NCBI RefSeq assembly: GCF_900142375.1
Contig: NZ_FRAR01000004.1
Coordinates: forward strand, 62,001 to 126,000
DNA from: Desulforamulus aeronauticus DSM 10349
GTDB taxonomy: Bacteria > Bacillota > Desulfotomaculia > Desulfotomaculales > Desulfotomaculaceae
DNA length: 64,000 bases
Direction: 5' to 3'
The position numbers and the translations under genes were made by a program. Numbering within the stretch: position 1 is the stretch's first letter; each line of letters starts with the position of its first letter. The notes under the pieces were generated by a model. That model saw nothing but the letters and a program-made list of their open reading frames with translations. It made no database searches and was not told the DNA's origin. Shown here in pieces: positions 7,751 to 16,860 of this stretch.

Positions 7751-8824
7751 TCAATCCCCAAAACTAATACCAATTTTTCTAGCTGCCTTCAATAATTCTC
7801 CTTCAATATCTACTTTACGGATACCATGAGCCACTTGGGAAAGGTGAATGGGCTTGATGTTTTCACCATCTAAGGAAACTACATAACCAAACTGCCCTTG
7901 GGCAGCTAAATCTGTGGCAGCTACCCCATACCGGGTTGCTAAAATACGGTCATAGGGGGTTGGGCTGCCACCCCGTTGCAAGTGGCCAAGAACAGTAACG
8001 CGAGACTCAATGCCGGTTAATTTTTCTAACTGTCCAGCCACCGTTTCGCCTATACCACCCAGACGAATGGGATCATCACTACCGGCAATCATTTTTTGAA
8101 TGACCATTTCACCACCCAATTGTTTGGCCCCCTCTGCCACGACAACCAGGCTAAAACGTTTATTTTGTTGAAGTCGATCCTGAATTTTAGCAATAATTTT
8201 ATCATAGGTAAAGGGAAGCTCTGGGATGAGAATAATATCTGCCCCACCTGCCAGGCCGGCATGGAGAGCAATATGACCGGCATAACGACCCATCACCTCT
8301 AGAACCAAGATGCGGTGATGAGATTCAGCCGTGGAATGAAGTCTGTCCAAGGCTTCGGTAGCAAAGGCATAGGCAGTGTCAAAACCGAAGGTTTTAGCCT
8401 GGCCCACTGCCAGGTCGTTGTCAATGGTTTTTGGACAACCCACCACTGGCAGACCCTTGAGGGAAAGTTCATGGGCAATGGAAAGTGAACCGTCTCCACC
8501 AATAACGATCAGAGCATCGGCATGTTCCTTGATCTTGTTGATGCATTGTTCGGAACGATCTTCGAATCGCCCCTCAGCCACCTGGTATTTAAACGGGTTA
8601 TCCCGGTTGGTAGTCCCGAGAATGGTGCCACCCCGGGGCAAAATACCAGAGACAGCAGACTCCGTTAATAACATGCGCTGGTCCTCCATGACTCCTTTAA
8701 AACCGTCACGAAAGCCAATGACCTCGATACCATATTCTCGTATGGCTGTTTTTGTAATGGCACGGATTACTGCATTCAGTCCCGGAGCATCTCCACCTCC
8801 GGTCAATACACCCAGTCTTTTCAT
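7751..8824 (-). CDS. pfkA: 6-phosphofructokinase
   Basis: This enzyme phosphorylates fructose 6-phosphate to the 1,6-bisphosphate in glycolysis. TGGGDAPGLNAVIR lies at the N terminus and GGDGS about residue 103; the glycine in GGDGS marks an ATP user, where PPi users have GGDD. PKTIDND is the sequence usual in the group III (mixed-substrate) branch, where Bacillus-type PfkA has PGTIDND. The start is ATG 8824, preceded by GGAGGGGGGAA; an 11-codon extension upstream has no ribosome site. At 357 residues it is longer than Bacillus PfkA (319), again as in group III. It heads the pfkA-comFB-GT4 run. Confidence 0.93.
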   Translation of the reverse strand: MKRLGVLTGGGDAPGLNAVIRAITKTAIREYGIEVIGFRDGFKGVMEDQRMLLTESAVSGILPRGGTILGTTNRDNPFKYQVAEGRFEDRSEQCINKIKEHADALIVIGGDGSLSIAHELSLKGLPVVGCPKTIDNDLAVGQAKTFGFDTAYAFATEALDRLHSTAESHHRILVLEVMGRYAGHIALHAGLAGGADIILIPELPFTYDKIIAKIQDRLQQNKRFSLVVVAEGAKQLGGEMVIQKMIAGSDDPIRLGGIGETVAGQLEKLTGIESRVTVLGHLQRGGSPTPYDRILATRYGVAATDLAAQGQFGYVVSLDGENIKPIHLSQVAHGIRKVDIEGELLKAARKIGISFGD

Positions 8825-8898
8825 TGACAATTCCCCCCTCCGCACAACTAGTTTCAATTATTTTACCATAAATAATGGTGGTTGGATTCGCTAGATAA

Positions 8899-8928
8899 TA
8901 AAATGGAGGCTGCCTTAGGACAGCCCCC
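8899..8928 (-). terminator. Terminator of the UPF0182 gene
   Basis: On the minus strand GGGGGCTGTCC-TAA-GGCAGCCTCC pairs over 10 bp with one bulged T and one G-U, followed by ATTTTAT. Confidence 0.65.
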
Positions 8929-8958
8929 TACTCTTACGCTACTTGTTTGTGGATGTGC

Positions 8959-11751
8959 TTATGACTGCTCTTGCAGCTTGGTGAGAACTTGCTTGAGCTG
9001 ATCCAGGGATTGACCGTAACCAGCCCAATCGCCTGCTTTTAGTTTTGTTTGGGCATCATCATAGAGGCGGCCGGCCTCCGCTGCCAGTTCTCTAACTGTT
9101 GCTTGTGGCACAGGCTCTGTCGGTTTACCAGGTTGGTTTTCCTGTACTGATACGCCCGGTGGCGGTTGTTTGGATGGGACTGCACCCTCGCCAAAAATTC
9201 TTTGTAGGGCCAGGTCTAGGGTTGGCTCCATGACAATCTTATCACCAGCGGCAACAATGACCCGGCGCAGTTCAGGCATCTTGCTTTGTTGAGACTGTAA
9301 ATATAATGGTTCTACATAGATGAGTGAATCCTTAATGGGAATGACCAATAGGTTCCCTCTGATGACCGAAGAACCCCTCTGATCCCACAGGGAGAGCTGC
9401 TGCGATATGGTGGTATCTTGGTCAATCCTGGCTTCAATTTGCATCGGTCCGTATACCAGTTCCTGTTTGGGGAACTCGTAAACAACCATCTTACCATAGT
9501 TATCGCCATCGGAGCGAGCAGCTAACCAGGCAATCATATTTTTCTTGTTCTGCGGGTTAAAGGGCATAATTTGTACAAACTCTGGTTCTTGCTCACCTGG
9601 TAACACAGTAATGGTAAAGTAAGGTTCCATGGGTTTCTCTTCATCACCGTATTTCTCAGTGGGCAATACCCATTTATCTTCCCGGTTATAGAATACCTGG
9701 GGATCAGTCATATGATAAAGGGTATACATGGTAGCTTGCACTTGGAAGAGATCTTCCGGGTAACGGATATGCTCTTTTAAATCAGCAGGCATCTCTGTTA
9801 AAGGTTTAAACATGCTCGGGAAGATTTTACTATAGGTCTGAATAATCGGATCTTTACTGTCAGCAATATAGAATTGGACTGATCCATCATAGGCATTAAC
9901 AGTTATCTTTACAGAGTTACGAATATAATTATTGCCCCGCTTATCAAAGGGCTCCGAATAGGGATACATGTCACTGATGGTATAAGCATCCCACATCCAG
10001 AATATTTCACCCTTCGTGGTAATAACCGGGTAAGGATCGCTGTCATAGCTTAGGAAGGGCGCAATTTTGGGAATACGTTCTTTGATATTACGGTACATTA
10101 GTACTTGACTATCGTTGGTAATGTCATTGGTTAGGAATAATTTATAATCTGCCAGCGTGACAGCAAAGAGTAACTTTCTGAAGAAAGAGTTAATCTTAAC
10201 ACCGCTGGTACTCTCATATTGAGTGTAAGCGTTACCGTCACCCTGGGGGTGATCAAATTCTTTTGTTTTGGTATTGACAATGACATAACCATCATCGGAT
10301 TCACCATAATAAACTTCTGGTCGAGTTACCTTAACATCCGTTGTGGGGGTTGGCGGGATATCCTTTAGGAAAAAGTTCGGTAACCCCTCTCCAGTAACTT
10401 CATTTACTGGGCTCATGGCTACACCGTAACCGTGGGTATAGAGCAAACGTTGGTTAATCCAAGTCTGTGCCTGCTGGGGCAGTTGGCTCTGATTCATTTC
10501 ACGCACGGCCAGCATCACCTGACGTTGCTCACCATTAATCTTGTAACGGTCGACGTCAATATTCTTCAACTCATAATACAGCCGCATTTCCTGCAATTGG
10601 CTATAGGTCTGCTGGAGTGGCTGCCAATCCCACAGACGTATGTTTTCAATAGTATTGCGGTTTTCCTGGATGTCTTTTGCCTGCAGAGTACGTCCTGCGG
10701 GAAAGTCTTTTTGTTCTATCGTATCTAAGTTATACGCTTGTTGTGATAACTTGATGTTATTAGCGATATAAGGGGCTTCTCGGTTGAATTCATTGGGTAG
10801 AACAATAAACTTTTGTACAATGCTGGGGTAGATCCCACCCAATAATACAGAAACTACCAATAAGCCGACGATGGCATAAGCGGTTAGACGGAAGCGCCGC
10901 AAAAATATATTACCAATTATTATCAGAGCGGTAATTAATGACAGGATACACAATACCTTGTATGCCAGCAAAGAAGCATGAATATCGGTATAACCGGCAC
11001 CGTGTACTACACCCGAGGAAGATAGCAGCAGACGAAACTGATCCAGACGGTAGCCCCAACTTTTAAGAATAAAGAACAGTGCAGCTAACGCTGATAAGTG
11101 ATACCTAGCCGCAGGAAAACGGAATATCTTGGTTAAACCGCCCCGGGCAGAATCCGTTAAAAGGTAAACTAAAGCCACTAAAACAATATTTAAGAAGATG
11201 GCTGAAGCCACCAAACGATAAAGCAGCTCGTAAAAAGGTAGGCTAAAGATATAAAAACCAATATCTTTATTAAAAATTGGATCAGTTGTACCAAAGGCTG
11301 TCTGTTTAAAATATTGCAATACCGTGGTCCATTCGCTCGATACCGTAGAGCTGTATAAAAAGCCTAACAGCAAACTGAGACCTGTGAATACTGCTGTTAA
11401 TCTACCAGGGGTAATCTGCTCGCGCCAATCAGCTCGAAAGGGGGGATAGTTGATGGTAATTACATTATCATCCTGAAACATTGGCCGGAAAGACTTGGAA
11501 GCTTCTACGGCCTGAAGCACAGATTTTCTGGTAAACATCAAGTTTAGTAATAATAAAATAAACATTAAGATACCAACCAAGGCCCTTAATCCAAGGCTAG
11601 AAACAAGGGAAGTCATAAAGACTTGTTGATATTGTAAAGCACTAAACCACAACCAATCGATATAAAGCCCAGCCCCCCAACCTATCAATGCTACTAGAAT
11701 TAATGCAGCGACAATGATAAAACCAAGGGAAGTCCGAGACCCTTGACTCAC
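8959..11751 (-). CDS. UPF0182 family large membrane protein
   Basis: This 930-residue protein belongs to the UPF0182 family, whose function is not known. The N-terminal 320 residues contain about seven hydrophobic helices (first at about residues 12-30), followed by a large hydrophilic domain that should lie outside the membrane (for example SYDSDPYPVITTKGEIFWMW and MPFNPQNKKNMIAWLAARS). The C terminus has a short helical extension with Gln and Lys after a Pro-rich linker. The start is GTG at 11751, six bases after GGAGGT. The length is typical of the family. A small zinc-ribbon gene lies just upstream, in the same direction. Confidence 0.9.
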   Translation of the reverse strand: MSQGSRTSLGFIIVAALILVALIGWGAGLYIDWLWFSALQYQQVFMTSLVSSLGLRALVGILMFILLLLNLMFTRKSVLQAVEASKSFRPMFQDDNVITINYPPFRADWREQITPGRLTAVFTGLSLLLGFLYSSTVSSEWTTVLQYFKQTAFGTTDPIFNKDIGFYIFSLPFYELLYRLVASAIFLNIVLVALVYLLTDSARGGLTKIFRFPAARYHLSALAALFFILKSWGYRLDQFRLLLSSSGVVHGAGYTDIHASLLAYKVLCILSLITALIIIGNIFLRRFRLTAYAIVGLLVVSVLLGGIYPSIVQKFIVLPNEFNREAPYIANNIKLSQQAYNLDTIEQKDFPAGRTLQAKDIQENRNTIENIRLWDWQPLQQTYSQLQEMRLYYELKNIDVDRYKINGEQRQVMLAVREMNQSQLPQQAQTWINQRLLYTHGYGVAMSPVNEVTGEGLPNFFLKDIPPTPTTDVKVTRPEVYYGESDDGYVIVNTKTKEFDHPQGDGNAYTQYESTSGVKINSFFRKLLFAVTLADYKLFLTNDITNDSQVLMYRNIKERIPKIAPFLSYDSDPYPVITTKGEIFWMWDAYTISDMYPYSEPFDKRGNNYIRNSVKITVNAYDGSVQFYIADSKDPIIQTYSKIFPSMFKPLTEMPADLKEHIRYPEDLFQVQATMYTLYHMTDPQVFYNREDKWVLPTEKYGDEEKPMEPYFTITVLPGEQEPEFVQIMPFNPQNKKNMIAWLAARSDGDNYGKMVVYEFPKQELVYGPMQIEARIDQDTTISQQLSLWDQRGSSVIRGNLLVIPIKDSLIYVEPLYLQSQQSKMPELRRVIVAAGDKIVMEPTLDLALQRIFGEGAVPSKQPPPGVSVQENQPGKPTEPVPQATVRELAAEAGRLYDDAQTKLKAGDWAGYGQSLDQLKQVLTKLQEQS

Positions 11752-11782
11752 GACACCACCTCCGGAAATTTTATTTTTCTTT

Positions 11783-11977
11783 TTAAATAGGTTTTGTGCC
11801 CTTTATTCGGTCATCTGACTCTTTTCTTAACTTCGCTTCACAAAGCTGGCAAAAGGACACAGATTTTTTGGGTTTAGGAATGAAATCATCCTCTTCTTCC
11901 CAGGGATCTTCACTTTTCTCGATGACAATGACACGTCCACACATAATACAGCGGATTTCTTTTTCTTGGTTTTCCAA
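11783..11977 (-). CDS. Small zinc-ribbon protein
   Basis: This 64-residue protein has two CxxC knuckles, CIMC near the N terminus and CQLC about 32 residues later, so a zinc ribbon is expected. The middle is very acidic (EDPWEEEDDF) and followed by a basic segment. The start is placed at TTG 11977 because GGGGGTGG lies five bases upstream; GTG codons further out (to 12013) are possible. It precedes the UPF0182 gene with 31 bases between them, so the two may be co-transcribed. The function is unknown. Confidence 0.6.
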   Translation of the reverse strand: MENQEKEIRCIMCGRVIVIEKSEDPWEEEDDFIPKPKKSVSFCQLCEAKLRKESDDRIKGTKPI

Positions 11978-12157
11978 TTCTGCCACCCCCGTCAAATAGC
12001 CCACAACGAGCACTTATGTGTGAATTTCTTCTCACAGTGACAGAATTCCTGCCTCTTTTTCTGTAAAATGAAAAAAGTCAAAACATAGTTTGTTTTACTG
12101 TCAGTAGTTCCATTTTATGGTTATTATATAGGGTAACCAAGAATAGAACAAGACAAA

Positions 12158-12187
12158 ACAAAAAAAGCAGATTTTTATCTGCCTTTT
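12158..12187 (-). terminator. Terminator of the D-Ala-D-Ala ligase gene (possibly bidirectional)
   Basis: GCAGAT/ATCTGC (12167-12172 with 12177-12182) with a T-rich loop has A/T runs on both sides. On the minus strand it is followed by TTTTTTTG, 71 bases after the ligase stop. Confidence 0.75.
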
Positions 12188-12257
12188 TGTAAATTGCTAT
12201 TTCCGTAAACGTTTCGACTGCGCGAAAAAGTTTAAAAGGGAGGTGAATTTTTCTCTG

Positions 12258-13196
12258 TTACTTTTCCAACGCTAATTTTACCAATCGATCGGCCAATTGT
12301 GGAAATTCTATACCAGCATAACGGGCTGCATCTGGAAATAGACTGGTGGCTGTCATACCTGGGAGAGTATTAATTTCCAGGGCAAAAACTTTTGAGTCTG
12401 TGATCATAAAATCGACCCGACCTAAACCACGACACCCCAAAGCAATAAAGGCCTTGACTGCCAGCTCTTCTATTTTTCTTTGGACTTCTTCCGGCAATCT
12501 GGGCGGTATGATGTGATTACTCATACCAGGGGTATATTTAGCCTCATAATCATATACGCCGGTAGTAGAAGTGATTTCAATCAAAGGTAGTGCTAATGGT
12601 TCATCATTTCCCAGCACCGAGGCAGTTACTTCCATGCCGGTAATAAATTCTTCTATTAAGACATCTTGGTCATAATTTAATGCAGAAGTAATGGCTTCTG
12701 ACATTTTATCTGCACTATGGACAAAAGTGATACCTATGGTAGACCCCTGGGTATTAGCCTTTACCACCGCTGGCACGCCAACCTCTTTAATAGCTCTGGC
12801 TGCAGCTGCCTCTATGCCTTTTTTATTTACTTCCCGTCGGGTTATCACAGTAAAGGCAGGTGTGGGAATATTTTCTAGCTGAAAGATCTTCTTAGTAGCT
12901 ATTTTGCTGATAGCCATTGCACTGGCTAAAACTCCACTGCCAGTATAAGGAATATCCAACATTTCTAACAGACCTTGGATAGTTCCGTCCTCGCCATATT
13001 TACCGTGTAAGCTTAAAAACGCCAGTTCAATTTTATTTTGCTTCAGTTGCTCCACTAAATCATTCTTGGCATCTATCTTAACAATATTTGTGTAGCCTGC
13101 TGATAATAAGGCTTGATATACAGCTTCACCACTTCTTAGGGAAACTTCTCGTTCGGCTGAGCGGCCACCACAGATAACTCCAATTCTAATCACCAA
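12258..13196 (-). CDS. ddl: D-alanine--D-alanine ligase
   Basis: This ATP-grasp enzyme joins two D-alanines for the peptidoglycan stem peptide. The N terminus IGVICGGRSAEREVSLRSG is the family signature and contains the Glu that binds the first D-Ala. The ATP-grasp core follows, with the metal-binding stretch GRVDFM near residue 266 and ALEINTLPGMT near the C terminus. At 312 residues it has the length of short DdlB-type enzymes. The TTG start at 13196 follows GGAGGT by nine bases. It is transcribed divergently from the hydrogenase gene. Confidence 0.93.
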   Translation of the reverse strand: MVIRIGVICGGRSAEREVSLRSGEAVYQALLSAGYTNIVKIDAKNDLVEQLKQNKIELAFLSLHGKYGEDGTIQGLLEMLDIPYTGSGVLASAMAISKIATKKIFQLENIPTPAFTVITRREVNKKGIEAAAARAIKEVGVPAVVKANTQGSTIGITFVHSADKMSEAITSALNYDQDVLIEEFITGMEVTASVLGNDEPLALPLIEITSTTGVYDYEAKYTPGMSNHIIPPRLPEEVQRKIEELAVKAFIALGCRGLGRVDFMITDSKVFALEINTLPGMTATSLFPDAARYAGIEFPQLADRLVKLALEK

Positions 13197-13547
13197 TCTA
13201 TTTACACCTCCAAATTTGTAATATCTGCTAACTACAATACTATTCTATTATATTCTTAGGTACGCTGTAAAATCCTTATTGTATTTTGTTTTTTTCAAAT
13301 CTTGGTGCTGTGATGTTATATTATAGTTGATATTCTTAGTTATAAATTTCAAATAATGTTACTATTTAGAGTAAGATAATTGTTATATGTAATTGCCAAT
13401 ATTGAAAACATTTATGCAATAATACGTGAATTGTTATTGTCTAAATGAACTGATAGTTTAATATATTACAACTTATGTTCTATAAATTGACACTTATATG
13501 ATACACATGAGATAATCTGCACAGTAGACAATATGGGAGGAGATCAT
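13197..13547. other. Divergent AT-rich intergenic region
   Basis: This 351-base, strongly AT-rich region lies between the divergent ddl and hydrogenase genes. The only clear element is a sigma-A-like promoter for the hydrogenase at its right end. I see no ORF with a ribosome site and no convincing operator. Confidence 0.5.
13487..13516 (+). promoter_or_regulatory. Sigma-A-like promoter of the hydrogenase gene
   Basis: TTGACA at 13487-13492 and GATAAT at 13511-13516 are separated by 18 bases. They lie 31 bases before the start codon, ahead of GGGAGGAG. Confidence 0.7.
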
Positions 13548-14939
13548 ATGAATCCTGTTTCGGAAGTGACTAAACTCCGCCGGGATATCTTCACTCGGGT
13601 GGCTAGTTGGGCTTTCAACCAGCCTTTAGACACACCCATGGAGATGGACATATCCGCCATGGCAAAAGAAGTCATCCCCGATGGACCCGCCCGTTATCGT
13701 TGCTGTATTTATAAAGAAAGAGCCATTGTGGAAGAGCGGATTAAAATTGCGGTAGGATTAACGCCTACCATCCAACAAGTGACTGTTATTCCGGACGCTT
13801 GCAACGGCTGTTCCTTAAACAAATATGTCGTTACAGATGCTTGCCAAAATTGTGTTGCCCATCCCTGTAGGAATAGCTGTCCTAAAAAAACGATTACTGT
13901 TATTCAAAACAGGGCCTTTATAGACCAAACCAATTGTATCGAGTGTGGTAAATGTGCCAAGGCCTGCCCGTATAATGCAATTATTGAAATTATCCGTCCC
14001 TGTGAACGGGCTTGTGCTATTCAGGCCATTAAAGTTGACGATTCCCGCAAAGCGGTAATAGACCCAGAAATGTGTGTAGCCTGTGGTCTTTGTATGACCG
14101 TTTGTCCTTTTGGCGCAATCACGGATCAATCACAAATGCTTGACGTTCTATGCTCTATTCGTGTCAATGAACAGCCCCATGTAGCGATTGTTGCTCCAGC
14201 CATAGCAGGACAATTTGGTTCTAAAACAACTCCTGATCAAATTAAAACAGCTTTGCTAAAACTAGGATTTGATGAAGTAATTGAAGCTGCCTTAGGAGCA
14301 GATATCGTAGCCAAGGAAGAAGCGGCAGAAATAAAAGAGCATATTGGAAAGAGTCATCTAATGACAAACTCTTGTTGTCCTGCCATTACGAAGGCTATTG
14401 CAGTTAAAACCCCTGAGCATCAGGACAAGATCTCTACCACTCCTTCACCTATGCGTATAACTGGTCAATTAGTTAAAGATAAGTACAACCAACAGGTTAC
14501 TAATGTCTTTATTGGACCTTGTATTGCCAAGAAAACCGAGGCAACTTGGGGCTCTGAAATTGATTATGTACTAACCTTTGAGGAATTGGCAGCAATTTTT
14601 TCTGCTCAGGAGTTTGATCTAACAACCTTGGAAGCTACCGAATTAAAAGATGCGTCTGCCAATGGTCGCCTTTTTGCTAGGGCTGGTGGTGTAACCACTG
14701 CTGTTCGTAATCATCTAGACGAACTAAAACTGGAAGCCATTCAAGTGCAAGGTTTAGGACAATGCCTTACTACTTTAAAGAACGTCGCCAAAAAACCAAC
14801 CAATGATAACTTTACCTTTATTGAATGTATGGCTTGCGAGGGTGGCTGTGTAGGCGGACCTGGGTCTATGGTTAGTACAACGGTAGGTACAAGAGCAGTG
14901 GAAAGACATGCGGGAGAAAGCATTATATTGCCAAAATAG
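13548..14939 (+). CDS. Monomeric [FeFe]-hydrogenase, group B type
   Basis: This 463-residue iron hydrogenase evolves or consumes H2 with an electron carrier such as ferredoxin. The N-terminal part has a cysteine-rich stretch (CNGCSLNKYVVTDACQNC) and two 4Fe-4S motifs (CIECGKCAKACP and CVACGLCMTVCP). The H-cluster loops are variant: NSCCPAI for L1, GPCIAKKTE for L2 (Gly where the canonical MPCxxKK has Met), and ECMACEGGCVGGPG for L3. These are the features of group B enzymes, whose physiological role is not settled. There is no 2Fe-2S ferredoxin domain. The start is ATG 13548 after GGGAGGAG; the upstream in-frame ATG is part of the ribosome site. It is a single-gene unit with its own promoter and terminator. 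Confidence 0.9.
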   Translation: MNPVSEVTKLRRDIFTRVASWAFNQPLDTPMEMDISAMAKEVIPDGPARYRCCIYKERAIVEERIKIAVGLTPTIQQVTVIPDACNGCSLNKYVVTDACQNCVAHPCRNSCPKKTITVIQNRAFIDQTNCIECGKCAKACPYNAIIEIIRPCERACAIQAIKVDDSRKAVIDPEMCVACGLCMTVCPFGAITDQSQMLDVLCSIRVNEQPHVAIVAPAIAGQFGSKTTPDQIKTALLKLGFDEVIEAALGADIVAKEEAAEIKEHIGKSHLMTNSCCPAITKAIAVKTPEHQDKISTTPSPMRITGQLVKDKYNQQVTNVFIGPCIAKKTEATWGSEIDYVLTFEELAAIFSAQEFDLTTLEATELKDASANGRLFARAGGVTTAVRNHLDELKLEAIQVQGLGQCLTTLKNVAKKPTNDNFTFIECMACEGGCVGGPGSMVSTTVGTRAVERHAGESIILPK

Positions 14940-14975
14940 AATATTCAAGAAAATAACATTTTATTCTACTGTAGG

Positions 14976-15017
14976 AAACAAAATGCCGGATGGTTAATTC
15001 TATCTGGCATTTTGTTT
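14976..15017. terminator. Bidirectional terminator between hydrogenase and pirin genes
   Basis: A 16-bp stem (14976-14991 with 15002-15017, one G-T pair) has A and T runs at its base. It can serve both convergent genes. Confidence 0.85.
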
Positions 15018-15096
15018 CGCTGTTCGTCAGCCATCTTTATATAATCTCTAATGGTGGCTAAGGGAAAGCGGTATCATACTACCCTTTGTATTCTTA

Positions 15097-15939
15097 TTAT
15101 TTGATAAACTTATCTTCCTCTATTTCAAAGAAGGCTTGTTTCAGTTCCTCCTCTGTATTCATAACAATTGGTCCACCCCAAGCTATGGGCTCATGCAGGG
15201 GCTTGCCGGATAAAAGTAAAAATCTGATACCCTTATCCGATGCTTTTACCCAAAAGGTATCACCCTCATTAAATAATACCGCGTGTTTCTCTGCAATGAA
15301 CACATCACTCTGGGGGTCCAAGCAGCCTTCTCCTTGTAGGATATAAATAAATAAGGTGGCATCCTCCTCTATCTTGCAAGACCAGTCACAGCCTGCCTTC
15401 ACATCTACATCCAAATAGAGTGCTTTTACATAATCACCTGCCGTGGCACCAGCTATTCCGTTATGTTGTCCGGCAATGATATGTACGCGATGGTTCTCCT
15501 CAACAATCACAGGGATATTTTGCTTGCGGATATCTCGATACTGCGGTGCAACCATTTTATCCTTGGCAGGTAAATTGAGCCACAACTGAACCCCGAGCAT
15601 CCTTGCACTGGGCTTAGGCATTTCTTGATGAATAATCCCGGAACCAGCAGTCATCCATTGACAATCTCCATCCAAAATGCTGCCCTTATTTCCCAGGCTG
15701 TCTTGGTGTTCTATATCTCCTTTGATCAAGTATGTAATGGTTTCTATTCCTCGATGCGGATGCATTGGGAAGCCCTTAACATAATCATCGGGGTTAGTAG
15801 AATCAAAGGCATCCAGCATTAGAAACGGATCAAAATCCTTGGCATCACGATAAGCAAAAACTCTTACCAGCCTTACACCAGCCCCATCTATGGCATTCTT
15901 CCCTGTTACAATTTTACGAACAGTCCTCACAGTACTCAT
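15097..15939 (-). CDS. Pirin family protein
   Basis: This is a double cupin protein of the pirin/YhhW family. The metal ligands are visible: HPHRG (about residue 60, two His) and HQE (about residue 103, His and Glu). Members bind iron or other metals, and some act as quercetinases or redox-dependent regulators; no substrate can be assigned here. ATG 15939 is chosen because GAGGGGGTG lies six bases upstream; the frame extends three codons further without support. At 280 residues the length is typical. It is transcribed convergently with the hydrogenase. Confidence 0.9.
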   Translation of the reverse strand: MSTVRTVRKIVTGKNAIDGAGVRLVRVFAYRDAKDFDPFLMLDAFDSTNPDDYVKGFPMHPHRGIETITYLIKGDIEHQDSLGNKGSILDGDCQWMTAGSGIIHQEMPKPSARMLGVQLWLNLPAKDKMVAPQYRDIRKQNIPVIVEENHRVHIIAGQHNGIAGATAGDYVKALYLDVDVKAGCDWSCKIEEDATLFIYILQGEGCLDPQSDVFIAEKHAVLFNEGDTFWVKASDKGIRFLLLSGKPLHEPIAWGGPIVMNTEEELKQAFFEIEEDKFIK

Positions 15940-16087
15940 AAAAAACACCCCCTCAAATTCTGAATAGAAAAGAATTGGTAGCTCTTAATCAAGTTTTCCA
16001 ATATAATGCGTTCGCTTGCTACTGTCTATTATATGTAAGACATTATTTTTCTTTTTAATGGATATGCCATCTTTACACAAGCTATAA

Positions 16088-16123
16088 AATAAAAAAACCC
16101 GCAAGCTTTATGCTTACTGGGTT
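16088..16123 (-). terminator. Terminator after tRNA-Trp
   Basis: On the minus strand a hairpin of AACCC-AGTAAGC with GCTTGC-GGGTT is followed by seven T residues. It lies immediately after the tRNA 3' end. Confidence 0.85.
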
Positions 16124-16127
16124 TCAC

Positions 16128-16203
16128 TGGCGGGGGCACTAGGACTTGAACCCAGAACCAACGGTTTTGGAGACCGCTACTCTACCAATTGAGCTATACC
16201 CCC
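16128..16203 (-). tRNA. tRNA-Trp (anticodon CCA)
   Basis: The minus strand folds as a complete tRNA: acceptor GGGGGTA with TGCCCCC, D arm GCTCAATTGGTAGAGT, anticodon loop CTCCAAA with anticodon CCA, T arm with TTCAAGT, and an encoded 3' CCA. It is isolated from other tRNAs and has its own terminator. Confidence 0.97.
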
Positions 16204-16425
16204 ATATTTAGCTAATGTATATCTCTGACGCAAGAGTAAGTATACCAAAATAAGTATGCTTCGTCAACAAAAAAACTAAACTAATTGAGATAATTATACG
16301 ATTATCTTGTGAATTTGCCAACCGTCTTGTCTCCTAAAATAATAGATTATACCTGAGTAACTGGAATAAATTTTTTTAATTAGATAACACTAAACCTGAA
16401 GTAATTCTAAAGGAGGAATAAATCA

Positions 16426-16641
16426 ATGGCTAAACCAGATGACAGAAGTGATAATGTAGAAAAATTACAGAACATGGTGCAAAATACGATAGAGAATTTA
16501 GAAGAAGCCCATGAAACTCTGCAAAACAGTTCTTTAAGTAAAGAACAGAAACAAGACATTTTAGCTAAAAATAAAAAGCGTGAAGAAAGCATTCGTGGTT
16601 TTAGAAAAGAAATCAAGGATGAGTATAGAGATCTACACTAG
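16426..16641 (+). CDS. tlp: Small acid-soluble spore protein Tlp
   Basis: This 71-residue protein aligns along most of its length with Bacillus subtilis Tlp, sharing PDDRSDNVEKLQ, MVQNTIEN and the FRKEIKDE region. Tlp is a minor spore core protein made in the forespore late in sporulation. The ATG follows AAAGGAGG. A second small gene follows ten bases after its stop. Confidence 0.92.
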   Translation: MAKPDDRSDNVEKLQNMVQNTIENLEEAHETLQNSSLSKEQKQDILAKNKKREESIRGFRKEIKDEYRDLH

Positions 16642-16651
16642 GGGTGATTAA

Positions 16652-16828
16652 ATGGGTAATTTTGTATATTACGACCCCAAAGAAGCTATGGAAGCTGCTG
16701 AGGAATTACAGCCCAGTATGAAAACTTCAGAAAAAAAGTTAATTCATCCCGAAGAATGGACTTACTGTGAAAAAGAAAAAGAGTTAACCAACTTTGCTCG
16801 CCGCAACAACAAGAAACCAGAGGTTTGA
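16652..16828 (+). CDS. Hypothetical small protein, 58 aa, downstream of tlp
   Basis: This short gene was read by eye: ATG at 16652 behind GGGGTGATTAA, 58 codons, TGA at 16828. The product (MGNFVYYDPKEAMEAAEELQ...) is hydrophilic and helical with one Cys. It follows tlp by ten bases, so it is probably expressed with it in the forespore; a spore role is inference. The last codons lie within the terminator stem that follows. I do not recognise a family. Confidence 0.6.
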   Translation: MGNFVYYDPKEAMEAAEELQPSMKTSEKKLIHPEEWTYCEKEKELTNFARRNNKKPEV

Positions 16829-16842
16829 CGCCTCTGGTTTCT
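16812..16842. terminator. Terminator between the tlp unit and the EF-G-like gene
   Basis: A 12-bp perfect stem (16812-16823 with 16831-16842) with a 7-base loop overlaps the end of the 58-aa gene. The T-tract is weak on both strands. Confidence 0.6.
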
Positions 16843-16860
16843 CTTGATATGGTAGTGCAA

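Noticed and set aside
8376-8894. 172-codon plus-strand ORF opposite pfkA
   Set aside because: It is a composition-driven shadow of the pfkA gene with no ribosome site and no recognisable product.
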